Origin: Pikeienuella piscinae
GTDB taxonomy: Bacteria; Pseudomonadota; Alphaproteobacteria; Rhodobacterales; Rhodobacteraceae
Length of the DNA stretch: 64,000 nt
Reading direction: 5' to 3'
NCBI RefSeq assembly: GCF_011044155.1
Contig: NZ_CP049056.1
Coordinates: 62,001 to 126,000, forward strand
In this document: positions 9,014-17,297 of the stretch, one piece after another
Layout of the letters: each line of letters begins with the position of its first letter
How positions within the stretch are numbered: the stretch's first letter is position 1
Made by a program: the position numbers and the translations under genes
Notes under the pieces: generated by a model
The model's input: only the letters and a program-made list of their open reading frames with translations
The model's database searches: none
What the model was told of the DNA's origin: nothing

Positions 9014-10083
9014 GCGCGCCCATCGTCTCGATCCGCGCCGTCTCCAAGCATTTCGGCGGCTTCGTCGCGGTCGACAATGTCGAACTCGACATCGCGGAGG
9101 GCGAGTTTTTCGCCCTTCTCGGCCCGTCTGGTTGCGGCAAGACCACGCTCCTGCGCATGGTTTCCGGCTTCGAGACGCCGAGCGAGGGGCAGGTCCTGAT
9201 CGGCGGCGCCGACATGACGCATGTGCCGCCGAACCGAAGGCCGGTAAACATGGTGTTCCAGTCATACGCGGTGTTCCCGCACATGACGGTCGCGAAAAAT
9301 GTCGCCTATGGGCTGAAGGTGGACGGGGTGAAAGCGTCCGAGATCGGCCCGCGCGTGAAGGAGGCGCTGGCGCTGGTGCGACTGGCGGAGTTTTCAGAGC
9401 GCAAGCCCGATCAGCTTTCGGGCGGGCAGCGCCAAAGGGTGGCTTTGGCCCGGGCTCTGGTGAAGAAGCCGCGGGTTCTGCTGCTCGACGAGCCGCTCTC
9501 CGCGCTCGACGCGAAGCTTCGCGACGCGATGCGGCTTGAACTGGTGAAACTGCAGAAATCCATCGGCGTCAGCTTCATCATGGTCACCCACGATCAGGAC
9601 GAGGCGATGGCCGTCGCCGACCGGATCGCGGTGTTGCATAACGGCCGGATCAGGCAGATCGCGTCGCCGGAGGCGCTCTACCAGCGTCCGGCCGACGCCT
9701 TCGTCGCAGATTTCATCGGCAAGGCGAATTTCTTCGAGGCGACCGCGGTCAGCCGCGACGGCGCCGGCGCGATGGTGGAGACGGCGGAACTGCCGCCGCT
9801 GAGTTTCGCCGCGGCGCCGCCGGGGGATCTGCGCCTCGCTATCCGGCCGGAAAAGATCCGCCTTGGGCCCGACGCCGCCGGCGAGGTGCGGATCGAGGCG
9901 CGGCTCGGCGATGTGGCGTTTCAGGGCGACAGCTCGAATGTCGAATTGTTGCTGCCTTCGGGGCGCGCGCTGCTCGCCGCGGCGCACGGGCGGAGCGCGG
10001 AGGAGGTCGGTGCGATGGAGGAGGGCGCGCGCATCGCCCTCGCGTGGGATGCGTCCGACATGCTGGTGCTGACAAAGGTCTGA
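9010..10083 (+). CDS. potA: polyamine-type ABC transporter ATPase (PotA-like)
   Basis: This 357-residue ATPase energises the importer. Motifs are Walker A GPSGCGKTT (38-46), Q-loop VFQSYAVFPHMT, signature LSGGQ (136-140), Walker B LLLDEP with D160 and E161, and the MVTHDQDEAM H-loop. The region after residue 230 is a TOBE regulatory domain (DFIGKANFFEA, AIRPEKIRLG). It starts in an ATGA overlap with potC and is the last gene of the operon. A GC-rich hairpin follows the stop. Substrate specificity depends on the binding protein and remains polyamine-type by family. Confidence 0.87.
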   Translation: MSAPIVSIRAVSKHFGGFVAVDNVELDIAEGEFFALLGPSGCGKTTLLRMVSGFETPSEGQVLIGGADMTHVPPNRRPVNMVFQSYAVFPHMTVAKNVAYGLKVDGVKASEIGPRVKEALALVRLAEFSERKPDQLSGGQRQRVALARALVKKPRVLLLDEPLSALDAKLRDAMRLELVKLQKSIGVSFIMVTHDQDEAMAVADRIAVLHNGRIRQIASPEALYQRPADAFVADFIGKANFFEATAVSRDGAGAMVETAELPPLSFAAAPPGDLRLAIRPEKIRLGPDAAGEVRIEARLGDVAFQGDSSNVELLLPSGRALLAAAHGRSAEEVGAMEEGARIALAWDASDMLVLTKV

Positions 10084-10084
10084 A

Positions 10085-10110
10085 CCGGCGGGCGATGAGC
10101 GCCCCGCCGG
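10085..10110 (+). terminator. hairpin after the pot-type operon
   Basis: CCGGCGGG (10085-10092) and CCCGCCGG (10103-10110) can form an 8-bp perfect stem with a 10-base loop directly after the potA stop. There is no T-tract, so it may be a weak terminator or an mRNA 3'-end stabiliser. A smaller hairpin (GCGGG, 10125-10129, with CCCGC, 10134-10138) ends in two Ts. Confidence 0.45.
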
Positions 10111-10165
10111 TGGTGAATGAAGAGGCGGGAACTCCCGCTTGAACGAGACGCAAAAGGAGGCCGAA

Positions 10166-10606
10166 ATGTTTAGCAAGATCGTTGTCGCCTATGACGGCTC
10201 GGACCATGCGAAACGGGCGGTTCGCGCCGCCTGTGACGTCGCACGACGCTATGAGGCGAAGCTCTGGCTCAGCCATACGCCGGAAGGCGGGGCGACGCCG
10301 ATCGCGGTCGATCCGTTCATCGGCGCGATCGGCGCGCCGTTGCCGGCGGAAGAGATCGCAGCCGCCGCGAAACTCGCGATTGAGGAGGCGGAAGAGATCG
10401 TGAAGGCGGAAGGGTGCGTTCTGGAAGGGGCGCGCACCGGCTCCATCTCCCCCGCCGACGATGTCGCCGCGCTGTCCGAGGAGGTCGGCGCCGATCTCAT
10501 CGTTCTCGGACGGCGCGGGCGCGGCGCCTTCGCGGGGCTGCTCTTCGGCTCGGTGACGCAGGAGGTCTCGCGCACCTTGCCGATCGCGGTGCTGACGGTG
10601 CTCTAG
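10166..10606 (+). CDS. universal stress protein (UspA family)
   Basis: This 146-residue cytoplasmic protein is a single-domain Usp. It opens with the family motif KIVVAYDGSDHAKRAV and ends with the nucleotide-binding pattern G-x2-G-x9-GS (GRRGRGAFAGLLFGS), so it is of the ATP-binding class. The start at ATG 10166 is set by a strong AAAAGGAGG site at 10152-10160; an in-frame TTG at 10139 is unlikely. It sits alone after the transporter operon. Its stop codon overlaps that of the convergent hydrolase gene (shared CTAG). Usp proteins respond to starvation, oxidative or redox stress; the specific trigger here is unknown. Confidence 0.87.
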   Translation: MFSKIVVAYDGSDHAKRAVRAACDVARRYEAKLWLSHTPEGGATPIAVDPFIGAIGAPLPAEEIAAAAKLAIEEAEEIVKAEGCVLEGARTGSISPADDVAALSEEVGADLIVLGRRGRGAFAGLLFGSVTQEVSRTLPIAVLTVL

Positions 10607-11427
10607 GCGAGAAGCTCGGCGACGAGATCGCTTTCAGGGTCGGCGAGATCGTCGATCACGTCGAAATGATGCTTGCCAGGCATTTCATGCGCCGCCGTCG
10701 CCGCGCCGAGGCCGGCCCATATGTTCGCGAGAAGCGCCGACTGGCGACGGAACTCCGGTCGTTCATTGCCGCCGACCCAGGTCAGGAGTCGTGCGCCGGG
10801 CGCGGGTGTGCGCAGCGCCGGGCTGGCCGCCGCCGCTTCCTCCGCGTCCAGCCGGAGATCGTCGTTTATCGCGGTTCGGATCAGCGGGCGAAGATCGTGG
10901 ACGCCGGCGATCGAGACCACGCGCGCGATCCGCGCCGACACCGCCGCGGGCAACGGCTGGTCGGCGCAGATCATCCGCGCCGCGAGATGCCCGCCGGCGG
11001 AATGGCCGGTCAGGCGCACCGGGCCTTCGACCTTCCCGGCGGCGGCGGCGATGGCGGCGGCGATCTCGACGGCGATTTCCGCGATCTTCGCGTCCGGAGC
11101 CAGCGTGTAGCTGGGCATGGCGACAGCCCAGTCGCGCGCGAGCGGGCCGGCGGCGAGATGCGACCAGAGGGATTTGTCGAAGGCGCGCCAATAGCCGCCA
11201 TGAATGAACACCACGAGCCCGCGCGCCGCGCCGACGGGCCTGAAGAGATCGAATCGCTGACGCGGCGCGCTCCCATAGGCGATGTCGGTCTCCGCCCTGG
11301 CGCCGTGGTCCGCGCGAAACGCCGCCGCCAGCCGCTGCCAGCGCGGCGGATAATCGGCCGCGCCTTCGATATGCGCGCCGTTCGCATAGGCGTCGTCCCA
11401 GTTTTCGATCCGCGTCTCCACGATCAT
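10603..11427 (-). CDS. alpha/beta hydrolase, kynurenine formamidase/esterase-like
   Basis: This protein of 274 residues is an alpha/beta-hydrolase. HGGYW at 76-80 forms the oxyanion region, and GHSAGG carries the nucleophile S143. Late acidic and histidine residues (HHFDVIDDL near the C-terminus) can complete the triad. The HGGYW-plus-GHSAGG layout and length are those of the BNA7/KynB-like formamidases and related carboxylesterases. I chose ATG 11427 (MIVETRIENWDDAYANG) because homologues begin there; the frame extends to 11520 but would run into the divergent methyltransferase. No tryptophan catabolic genes are adjacent, so the substrate is uncertain. Confidence 0.75.
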   Translation of the reverse strand: MIVETRIENWDDAYANGAHIEGAADYPPRWQRLAAAFRADHGARAETDIAYGSAPRQRFDLFRPVGAARGLVVFIHGGYWRAFDKSLWSHLAAGPLARDWAVAMPSYTLAPDAKIAEIAVEIAAAIAAAAGKVEGPVRLTGHSAGGHLAARMICADQPLPAAVSARIARVVSIAGVHDLRPLIRTAINDDLRLDAEEAAAASPALRTPAPGARLLTWVGGNERPEFRRQSALLANIWAGLGAATAAHEMPGKHHFDVIDDLADPESDLVAELLA

Positions 11428-11513
11428 CGTCCATCTCCATCGCCATCGTTGTTCGGCCAAGCTATGCATGAAAAAAGTTCGGAAGTCGCCGCTAGAGACG
11501 CTGGGAACGGGCA

Positions 11514-12563
11514 ATGACACGCATAGTTTCGCGCATTACGGATTTCTTTTCGCATCGTTCTTCGGATGCGTCGCCGAAGGAGGAGCCAAGTGAGATCGCG
11601 CTGAAAGGGCGCCCGCCGCCGGCGGTCGCCGTCGACAATCTGTCAGCGCTTCTGGCGCGGCCCCGGCTCGCGCCCGACTGGCGGCCGCTTGCGGTCTCGG
11701 TCCATGATCGGCGCTATCGCGAAATGCGCCGCGCGCACCACTACTTCGGCGAGGTGGTGGCGGAGGTGACCGGCGCGCCGCCGGTGCGGATGCTCTGTCA
11801 CGACGACGATATCGTCGCGTATGTCTATTTCTTCTTCGGACAGGATTCCTATGAGCCGCTCAGCCTTCGGCTCTTCGCCGGCTTCGCCGAGGATGGCGGC
11901 GCCGTGCTGGATATCGGGGCCTATACCGGCCTTTTCGGGCTCGTCGCGGCGGCGACCAACCCGGCCGCGACGGTGACCGGGTTCGAGCCCTTTTCGCATG
12001 TCGCCGCCCGCGCCCGGCTGAACATCGCACTGAACGGCCTCTCCAACCTGAAGCTGGAGGGAAAGGCGATCTCGGACCGGAGCGGGAGCGCTGCACTGAC
12101 GCTTTATGGCGGCTCTTCCGCCACGACCGGGGCGTCGCTGGCGAAGAAGGCCCGTTCGGATATCGGCGTGCTTGAGGTGGAGGTCACGCAGGTCGACGAT
12201 GTCGCGTCGGACCTCCCGGCGCCGGTTCGGCTGATGAAGATCGACACCGAGGGCGACGAGCCGGCGGCGATGAAGGGCGCGGCGGAGACGCTGGCGAGTG
12301 CGGGGCCGGTGGTTCTTTCCGAAGTGTTGAGCGACGACGCCGTCCGGGCGCAATGCGCGCAGATGTTCGCGCATGGCTACCGGGCGTGGTTCATCAGCGA
12401 GCGCGCGCGACGTCTGATTCCGGTCGATGAGAATTTCTCGCTCGATGGTCGGGGCTACGGCAACCTGATCTTCCTGCGCGGGGCGGAGGACGCGGCGCGC
12501 GCGGAGGCGCTGACGGCGGAGTTTCGCGAACTCGATTTTGTCGCACCCGCCGCCGGCCGTTGA
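11514..12563 (+). CDS. FkbM-family SAM-dependent methyltransferase
   Basis: This 349-residue protein is an FkbM-type methyltransferase. The SAM-binding motif VLDIGAYTGLFGLVA lies near residue 125, followed by VTGFEPF, which positions the SAM ribose, and by MKIDTEGDEPAAMKGA, the conserved FkbM MKxDxEG element. The first 90 residues are poorly conserved and basic. FkbM enzymes often O-methylate sugars or polyketides. No glycan cluster surrounds this gene, so the acceptor is unknown. It is divergent from the hydrolase and convergent with trpE, with only three bases between the ends, so it is probably transcribed alone. Confidence 0.78.
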   Translation: MTRIVSRITDFFSHRSSDASPKEEPSEIALKGRPPPAVAVDNLSALLARPRLAPDWRPLAVSVHDRRYREMRRAHHYFGEVVAEVTGAPPVRMLCHDDDIVAYVYFFFGQDSYEPLSLRLFAGFAEDGGAVLDIGAYTGLFGLVAAATNPAATVTGFEPFSHVAARARLNIALNGLSNLKLEGKAISDRSGSAALTLYGGSSATTGASLAKKARSDIGVLEVEVTQVDDVASDLPAPVRLMKIDTEGDEPAAMKGAAETLASAGPVVLSEVLSDDAVRAQCAQMFAHGYRAWFISERARRLIPVDENFSLDGRGYGNLIFLRGAEDAARAEALTAEFRELDFVAPAAGR

Positions 12564-12566
12564 CGC

Positions 12567-14075
12567 TCAGCGGTTGCCGCTTCTCGCGAAGCGCGCGGCC
12601 TCCTCGGCGGCGCGCATCACCGCGCGGGCCTTGTGGATGGTTTCCTGACGCTCCATCTCCGGGTCGGAATCCCAGACCACGCCGCCGCCGGCCTGAACGT
12701 AGAGCGCGCCGTCCTTGATGACGGCGGTGCGAAGCGCGATGCACATGTCCATCTCGTCGGCGCAGGAGATATGCCCGACGCCGCCCGCATAGGGGCCGCG
12801 CTTCTCCAGCTCCAGCTCGTCGATGATCTCCATCGCCCGGATCTTCGGCGCCCCCGAGACCGTGCCTGCGGGAAGGCCTGCGAGAAGGGCGGAGAGAGCG
12901 TCATGCTCAGGCGAAAGCTCCCCCTCAACGTTCGAGACGATGTGCATGACGTGGGAATAGCGCTCGACATTGAATTCGGAGGTCGGCGCGACCGTGCCGA
13001 TCTTCGCGACGCGGCCGACATCGTTGCGCCCGAGGTCGAGCAGCATCAGGTGTTCGGCCAACTCCTTCGGATCGGCCATCAGCTCGGCTTCGAGGGCGCG
13101 GTCCTCGGCTTCGGTCGCGCCGCGCGGCCTAGTTCCGGCGATCGGACGAATGGTGACGACGCCGCCCCGCACCTTCACCAGCACCTCGGGCGAGGCGCCG
13201 GCGAGCTGGAAGCCGCCGAAATTGAAAAAGAACATGTAAGGTGAAGGGTTGGTCCGCCGCAGCGCCCGGTAGAAGGAGAAGGGCGGCAACGGAAAGTCCA
13301 TCCGCCAGCGCTGCGAGAGGACGACCTGAAAGATGTCGCCAGCCTCGATATAGTCTTTTCCTTTCGCGACCATCGCCAGATAGTCTTCGATCGGCGTGTT
13401 GGAGACCGGCGCGCCGACCTCGCCATCCTCGCCGAGATCGCGCTCCGCCGGGATCTGCCGATCGAGCGCGGCGACGGCGTCTGAAAGCCGCTCGGCGGCC
13501 TGCGCGTAGGCGGCGCGGGGTGGCAGACCGTCCTTTGTCCAGACCGGCGCGATCAGCGTCACCACGTCCTTCACCGCGTCCATCACCGCGACCACGGTCG
13601 GGCGCATCATCAGGCTGTCGGGCAGGCCGAGCGGGTCCGGGTTCGCCGCGGGCAACCGCTCCGCCAGGCGGACCATGTCGTAGCCGAAAAAGCCGAAAAG
13701 CCCGGCGGCGATGGGGGGCAGTTCCGTCGGCAGGTCGATCCGGCTCTCGGCCTGAAAGGCGCGAAGGCTGTCGAGGGGCGGCAGGGACTCAGGCTCGAAC
13801 GCATCCGGATCGTAGCGGGCGGCGCGGTTGATCGCGGCCTTGTCGCCGATGCAACGCCAGATCACGTCGGGCTTCATTCCCATCGCGGAATAACGGCCCT
13901 TCACCTCGCCGCCGGTGACGCTTTCGAGAAGGAAGGAGTTCTCCGCTGCGCCGGTCAGCTTCAGCATCAGCGAGACGGGCGTGTCGAGATCGGCGGCGAG
14001 CTGGGTCCATAGAACCTGATTCTCGCCGCGCGCATGGGTGGCGGCGAAGTCGTCGAATCCGGGTCGGATCTCCAT
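12567..14075 (-). CDS. trpE: anthranilate synthase component I
   Basis: This 502-residue enzyme makes anthranilate from chorismate with ammonia supplied by TrpG, the first committed step of tryptophan synthesis. The N-terminal LLES element (near residue 46) is the feedback tryptophan-binding site. The catalytic C-terminal half shows GDIFQVVLSQRW, PSPYMFFFNF, IAGTRPRG, the AGTVSGAPKIRAMEIID block and AGGGVVWDSDPE. Start at ATG 14075 (MEIRPGFDDF) lies five bases after the ppiD stop, and the longer open frame upstream overlaps ppiD. The ppiD-trpE order is familiar in Rhodobacterales. TrpG and TrpD are not in this window. Confidence 0.93.
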   Translation of the reverse strand: MEIRPGFDDFAATHARGENQVLWTQLAADLDTPVSLMLKLTGAAENSFLLESVTGGEVKGRYSAMGMKPDVIWRCIGDKAAINRAARYDPDAFEPESLPPLDSLRAFQAESRIDLPTELPPIAAGLFGFFGYDMVRLAERLPAANPDPLGLPDSLMMRPTVVAVMDAVKDVVTLIAPVWTKDGLPPRAAYAQAAERLSDAVAALDRQIPAERDLGEDGEVGAPVSNTPIEDYLAMVAKGKDYIEAGDIFQVVLSQRWRMDFPLPPFSFYRALRRTNPSPYMFFFNFGGFQLAGASPEVLVKVRGGVVTIRPIAGTRPRGATEAEDRALEAELMADPKELAEHLMLLDLGRNDVGRVAKIGTVAPTSEFNVERYSHVMHIVSNVEGELSPEHDALSALLAGLPAGTVSGAPKIRAMEIIDELELEKRGPYAGGVGHISCADEMDMCIALRTAVIKDGALYVQAGGGVVWDSDPEMERQETIHKARAVMRAAEEAARFARSGNR

Positions 14076-14080
14076 CGCTG

Positions 14081-15961
14081 TCAGTGGCCCGAGATCTGGG
14101 TGACCATCGAATCGATGACCTGCTGGTTGACCGAGACGCCGATCTCCCTCTGTTTCGCGGTGAGATAGAGGCCGAGCGCGTCCGCTGTGGCCATCTGGTC
14201 CATCTGTTGCTTCAATGAATCGCGCATCGCGCCGTTCTGGGCGTTGTCCTCGCCCGCGGCGATTTCGGCGACGGCGCCGATGACGACGGTATCGCCCATC
14301 GACGCGAACGCCGCGCCGCCGAGCGGCAGAGCGAACAGCTCTTCGACGAGCGCGGCGGGTGTCGCGCTCCAACCGGCCGCCCGCGTGTTCGGGCCCTCAT
14401 TCGTCAACTCTACGCCAAGTTCGGTCGCGATCGCTTCAATCGTTTCGCCTGCATCGATGCGGTCGACGATCGCCTCGGCGCGGGCTTTCAGCGCCTCGCC
14501 TGTCTCCACCCGCCGCCAACTCGCCACGACATCGTCGCGGATTTCGTCGAGCGGGCGCAGCGCCGCCGGCGTGATCGCCTCGATCTGAAGCACGAAATAG
14601 GAGCCTGCCTCGGTCTCAACCATGTCGCGCTCCTCTCCTTCGGCGGCGGCGAAGAGTTCGGTCAGGAACTCCGGCGATGCGGCGAACCCGAACGCGCCGT
14701 CGCCGTTCGCGGCGACGCCGGTTGCGTGGCCGAGCGGCAGATTCATCTCCGTCGCGATTTCCGCCAGCGTGGCGCCGCCGGCGCGGCGATCCTCGACCTC
14801 TCCGGCCACTTCCGGCGCGCGGTCGAGCGCGTGCTCATAACGCAATTCGGCCACAAGGTCGGGTCTGGCTTCCTCGAAGGTGGTTTTGGCCGCCGGCGTG
14901 ATCTCCGAGACATCGATCAGCGCGAAGCCGAACCCGGTGTCGACCGGCCCGGCGATTCCGGGCGATTCGAGTGCGAAAGCGGCTTCCCCGGTCGCCGGGG
15001 CGAGTTCATCCTCAGTGACTGCGCCGAGCGCGGTGTCGGCGCGGCTCTCGCCCCGCTTCGCGAGCAACTCGTCGAAGGTCGTCTCGCCGGAAGCGACGCG
15101 CGCCACGGCGGCGTCGGCGTCCGCCTTCGTGTCGTAGATGATCTGGTGCAGCGTGCGCCGCTCCGGCTGTTCATAATCGCCGGCGTGGCGCGCATAGGCG
15201 TCGCGGAGCGCATCCTCATCCGGCTCGAACCCTTCGCCGAGCGCTTCGAGCGAGAGATTGAGATAGATCGCGTCCCGCCGTTCGGGCGTGGTGAACTCAT
15301 CCGCGTGCTCGGCGTGATAGGTCTGGAGCGTCTCCTCATCGGGCGCGCCGATCTCACCGGCGAAACTTGCGTCGAGCGTGATCAGGTCGAAACGCCGCGT
15401 TTCGGTCTGGAACGCGTAGATCGTCTCGACGGCGCCCTCCGGCGCGGTGACGCCGCTGGTGAGCGCGAGAATAAGCTGGCGCCGGGCGATGGTGCGGCGC
15501 GCGATGTCTTCATAGCTCTCGACCGTGAAGCCGTTCTGGGCGAGCGCGTAGCGGTACGCCTCCTGATCGAAGGCGCCGTTCGCGCCCTTGAAGCTGGGGT
15601 CGGAGGTGATCACCTCGCTCACCGCGCTGTCGGGCGCGGAGACGCCAAGCTCGTTCATCGCCTCATCGAACGTCGCTTCCTGCGCCAGCCTGCCGAGAAC
15701 CTGTTGCGGCAGGCCGAGCGCGCGGGTCGTTTCCGCGTCGAGCGGCTGCCCGAAACGCTGGGAAGCGGCGCGGACTTCACGGTTCAGGGCGTTCGCGTAG
15801 CGCTCGGCCGGGATTTTCTGCTCGCCCACGGTGGCGACGGAGGAGCCGATGCCGAAATTGAACACATCGCCGATACCCCAGATCGCGAAGCTGACGACAA
15901 GAAGCCCGAACAGCACTTTCGCAACCCAGGTCTTAATGCCGCGGCGCAGAAGATTCAGCAT
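14081..15961 (-). CDS. ppiD: PpiD-type periplasmic peptidyl-prolyl isomerase/chaperone
   Basis: This 626-residue protein is anchored by one N-terminal membrane helix (VLFGLLVVSFAIWGIGDVF, about residues 17-35), with the rest in the periplasm. The region before residue 170 is a SurA/PpiD-like chaperone domain, and a parvulin-like domain follows around 240-370 (RRTLHQIIYDTKADADAAV, then GFGFALIDVSEI). The active-site residues of classic parvulins are not all evident, so chaperone activity may dominate. It helps fold outer-membrane and secreted proteins. It lies directly upstream of trpE on the same strand with a five-base gap. Start is ATG 15961 with MLNLLRRG, as in relatives. Confidence 0.88.
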   Translation of the reverse strand: MLNLLRRGIKTWVAKVLFGLLVVSFAIWGIGDVFNFGIGSSVATVGEQKIPAERYANALNREVRAASQRFGQPLDAETTRALGLPQQVLGRLAQEATFDEAMNELGVSAPDSAVSEVITSDPSFKGANGAFDQEAYRYALAQNGFTVESYEDIARRTIARRQLILALTSGVTAPEGAVETIYAFQTETRRFDLITLDASFAGEIGAPDEETLQTYHAEHADEFTTPERRDAIYLNLSLEALGEGFEPDEDALRDAYARHAGDYEQPERRTLHQIIYDTKADADAAVARVASGETTFDELLAKRGESRADTALGAVTEDELAPATGEAAFALESPGIAGPVDTGFGFALIDVSEITPAAKTTFEEARPDLVAELRYEHALDRAPEVAGEVEDRRAGGATLAEIATEMNLPLGHATGVAANGDGAFGFAASPEFLTELFAAAEGEERDMVETEAGSYFVLQIEAITPAALRPLDEIRDDVVASWRRVETGEALKARAEAIVDRIDAGETIEAIATELGVELTNEGPNTRAAGWSATPAALVEELFALPLGGAAFASMGDTVVIGAVAEIAAGEDNAQNGAMRDSLKQQMDQMATADALGLYLTAKQREIGVSVNQQVIDSMVTQISGH

Positions 15962-16031
15962 CGTATATCCCTGTCTATGGCGAAGCCGCGCGGACCATAT
16001 GCGCGGGCGGGGCGGGGTTCAAGCGAAGGGG

Positions 16032-17216
16032 TCAGGGCGCGAACATACGCAGCCGCCGCGCTGTCTCGCGGATGCCGTCCCGGTCGACATTGGCGAAGGC
16101 GAGGCGCAGCGTGCGGCCCGCCGCCGCGTCTCCGGGCGGCGCGAACATCGTTCCTGGCAGCGCGAGCAGCGATTGCCGCGTAACCAGTTCTTTTGCGACA
16201 TCCTCCGCCGCCATCTCGAAAGGATGCGCGACCCAGGCGAAATAGGCCCCGGCGCCGAGAAGCCGCCAGGCGCCGACGCCGTGTGCGAACTCCGCCTCCA
16301 GCACCTGGCGGCGGGCGAGGAACTCGGCGGCTTGCGCGGCGACGAACGCCGACTGGGTGCGGAGCCCTTCGAGCGCGGCGATCTGGCCGATCCGACTCGG
16401 GCAGATCGTCACCGTGTCGAGGAACTTCTCGATCTGCCCCTGGCGCGCCGGGCCGGCGACGAGCGCCCCGACGCGGTGGCCCGTCAGTCGGTAGGCTTTC
16501 GAAAAGCTGTAGAGCTGGATCAGCGTGTCGCGCCAGCCGTGGTGCTGGAAAAGCCGGTGCGGCGGGCCCTCCGGGCCGAGATAATCGCGATAGGTTTCAT
16601 CGACCACGAGCGCGAGCCCGGCCTCGGCCGCGAGGTCAAAGAACGCATCGAGCAATGCCGGCGGATATTCCGCCCCGGTCGGGTTGTTCGGGGTGACGAG
16701 AGCGATGGCGCGGGTCCGGGGCGTGATCAGCGCTCGGGCCGCCGCCGGGTCCGGCAGGCAGTCCTCGCCGACCGACAGCGGAACGGCTTTCGCGCCGATC
16801 ATGTCGAGCCACATCTTGTGATTGAAATACCACGGGTTTGGCAGGATCACTTCGTCGCCCGCGCCTGCGAGCGAAAGGATCGCGGCGGCGAAACCTTCGT
16901 TGCAGCCCGAGGTGACCGCGACTTCGGCGGCGTCGACCGGAGCGGCGTAGAGCGCAGACCAGCGGCTCGCGATTTCGGCGCGGAGCGCGTCGTCCCCCGG
17001 AACCGGCCCGTAAAGATGCGCCGCGCCCTCGGAAAGCGCGGCCCGCGCCATGGCTTCGCGGAGCGCGAGCGGCGGCGGGCCGAGCGGCGCCGCCTGCGAG
17101 AGGTTGATCAGCGGACGGTCGTCGGGAAAGGTGCGGCCGCGCAACCACCCCTGCGCCGTCATGATCGGCGAGGCGGCGGCGCCGGCGAGGGCGGGGTTGA
17201 ACGGCGCGGCGGGCAT
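16032..17216 (-). CDS. pyridoxal-phosphate aminotransferase class I/II
   Basis: This 394-residue fold-type I aminotransferase carries the PLP lysine at K240 in YSFSKAYRLTGHRVG. N178 in NNPTG and D206 in VVDETY bind the cofactor, and an arginine for the substrate carboxylate is expected near the C-terminus. The pattern matches aspartate/aromatic-type aminotransferases of group I-gamma. The start at ATG 17216 yields normal length; a second ATG (MTAQGW) lies 18 codons in. It stands 70 bases downstream of the ppiD start region on the same strand and is divergent from the ABC-F gene. The exact amino donor cannot be told from sequence. Confidence 0.82.
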   Translation of the reverse strand: MPAAPFNPALAGAAASPIMTAQGWLRGRTFPDDRPLINLSQAAPLGPPPLALREAMARAALSEGAAHLYGPVPGDDALRAEIASRWSALYAAPVDAAEVAVTSGCNEGFAAAILSLAGAGDEVILPNPWYFNHKMWLDMIGAKAVPLSVGEDCLPDPAAARALITPRTRAIALVTPNNPTGAEYPPALLDAFFDLAAEAGLALVVDETYRDYLGPEGPPHRLFQHHGWRDTLIQLYSFSKAYRLTGHRVGALVAGPARQGQIEKFLDTVTICPSRIGQIAALEGLRTQSAFVAAQAAEFLARRQVLEAEFAHGVGAWRLLGAGAYFAWVAHPFEMAAEDVAKELVTRQSLLALPGTMFAPPGDAAAGRTLRLAFANVDRDGIRETARRLRMFAP

Positions 17217-17297
17217 CCAGCGCTTATTGCGCCCGGCGGACAGGCGCGCAAGGGGGCGGGCGTTGACCTGCCGCGCGCCTGCGGATAGGCGGCGGCC

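Noticed and set aside
10084-10165. Riboswitch or leader ahead of the universal stress gene
   Set aside because: Two short GC hairpins are present, but they fit termination of the preceding operon and show no known riboswitch core.
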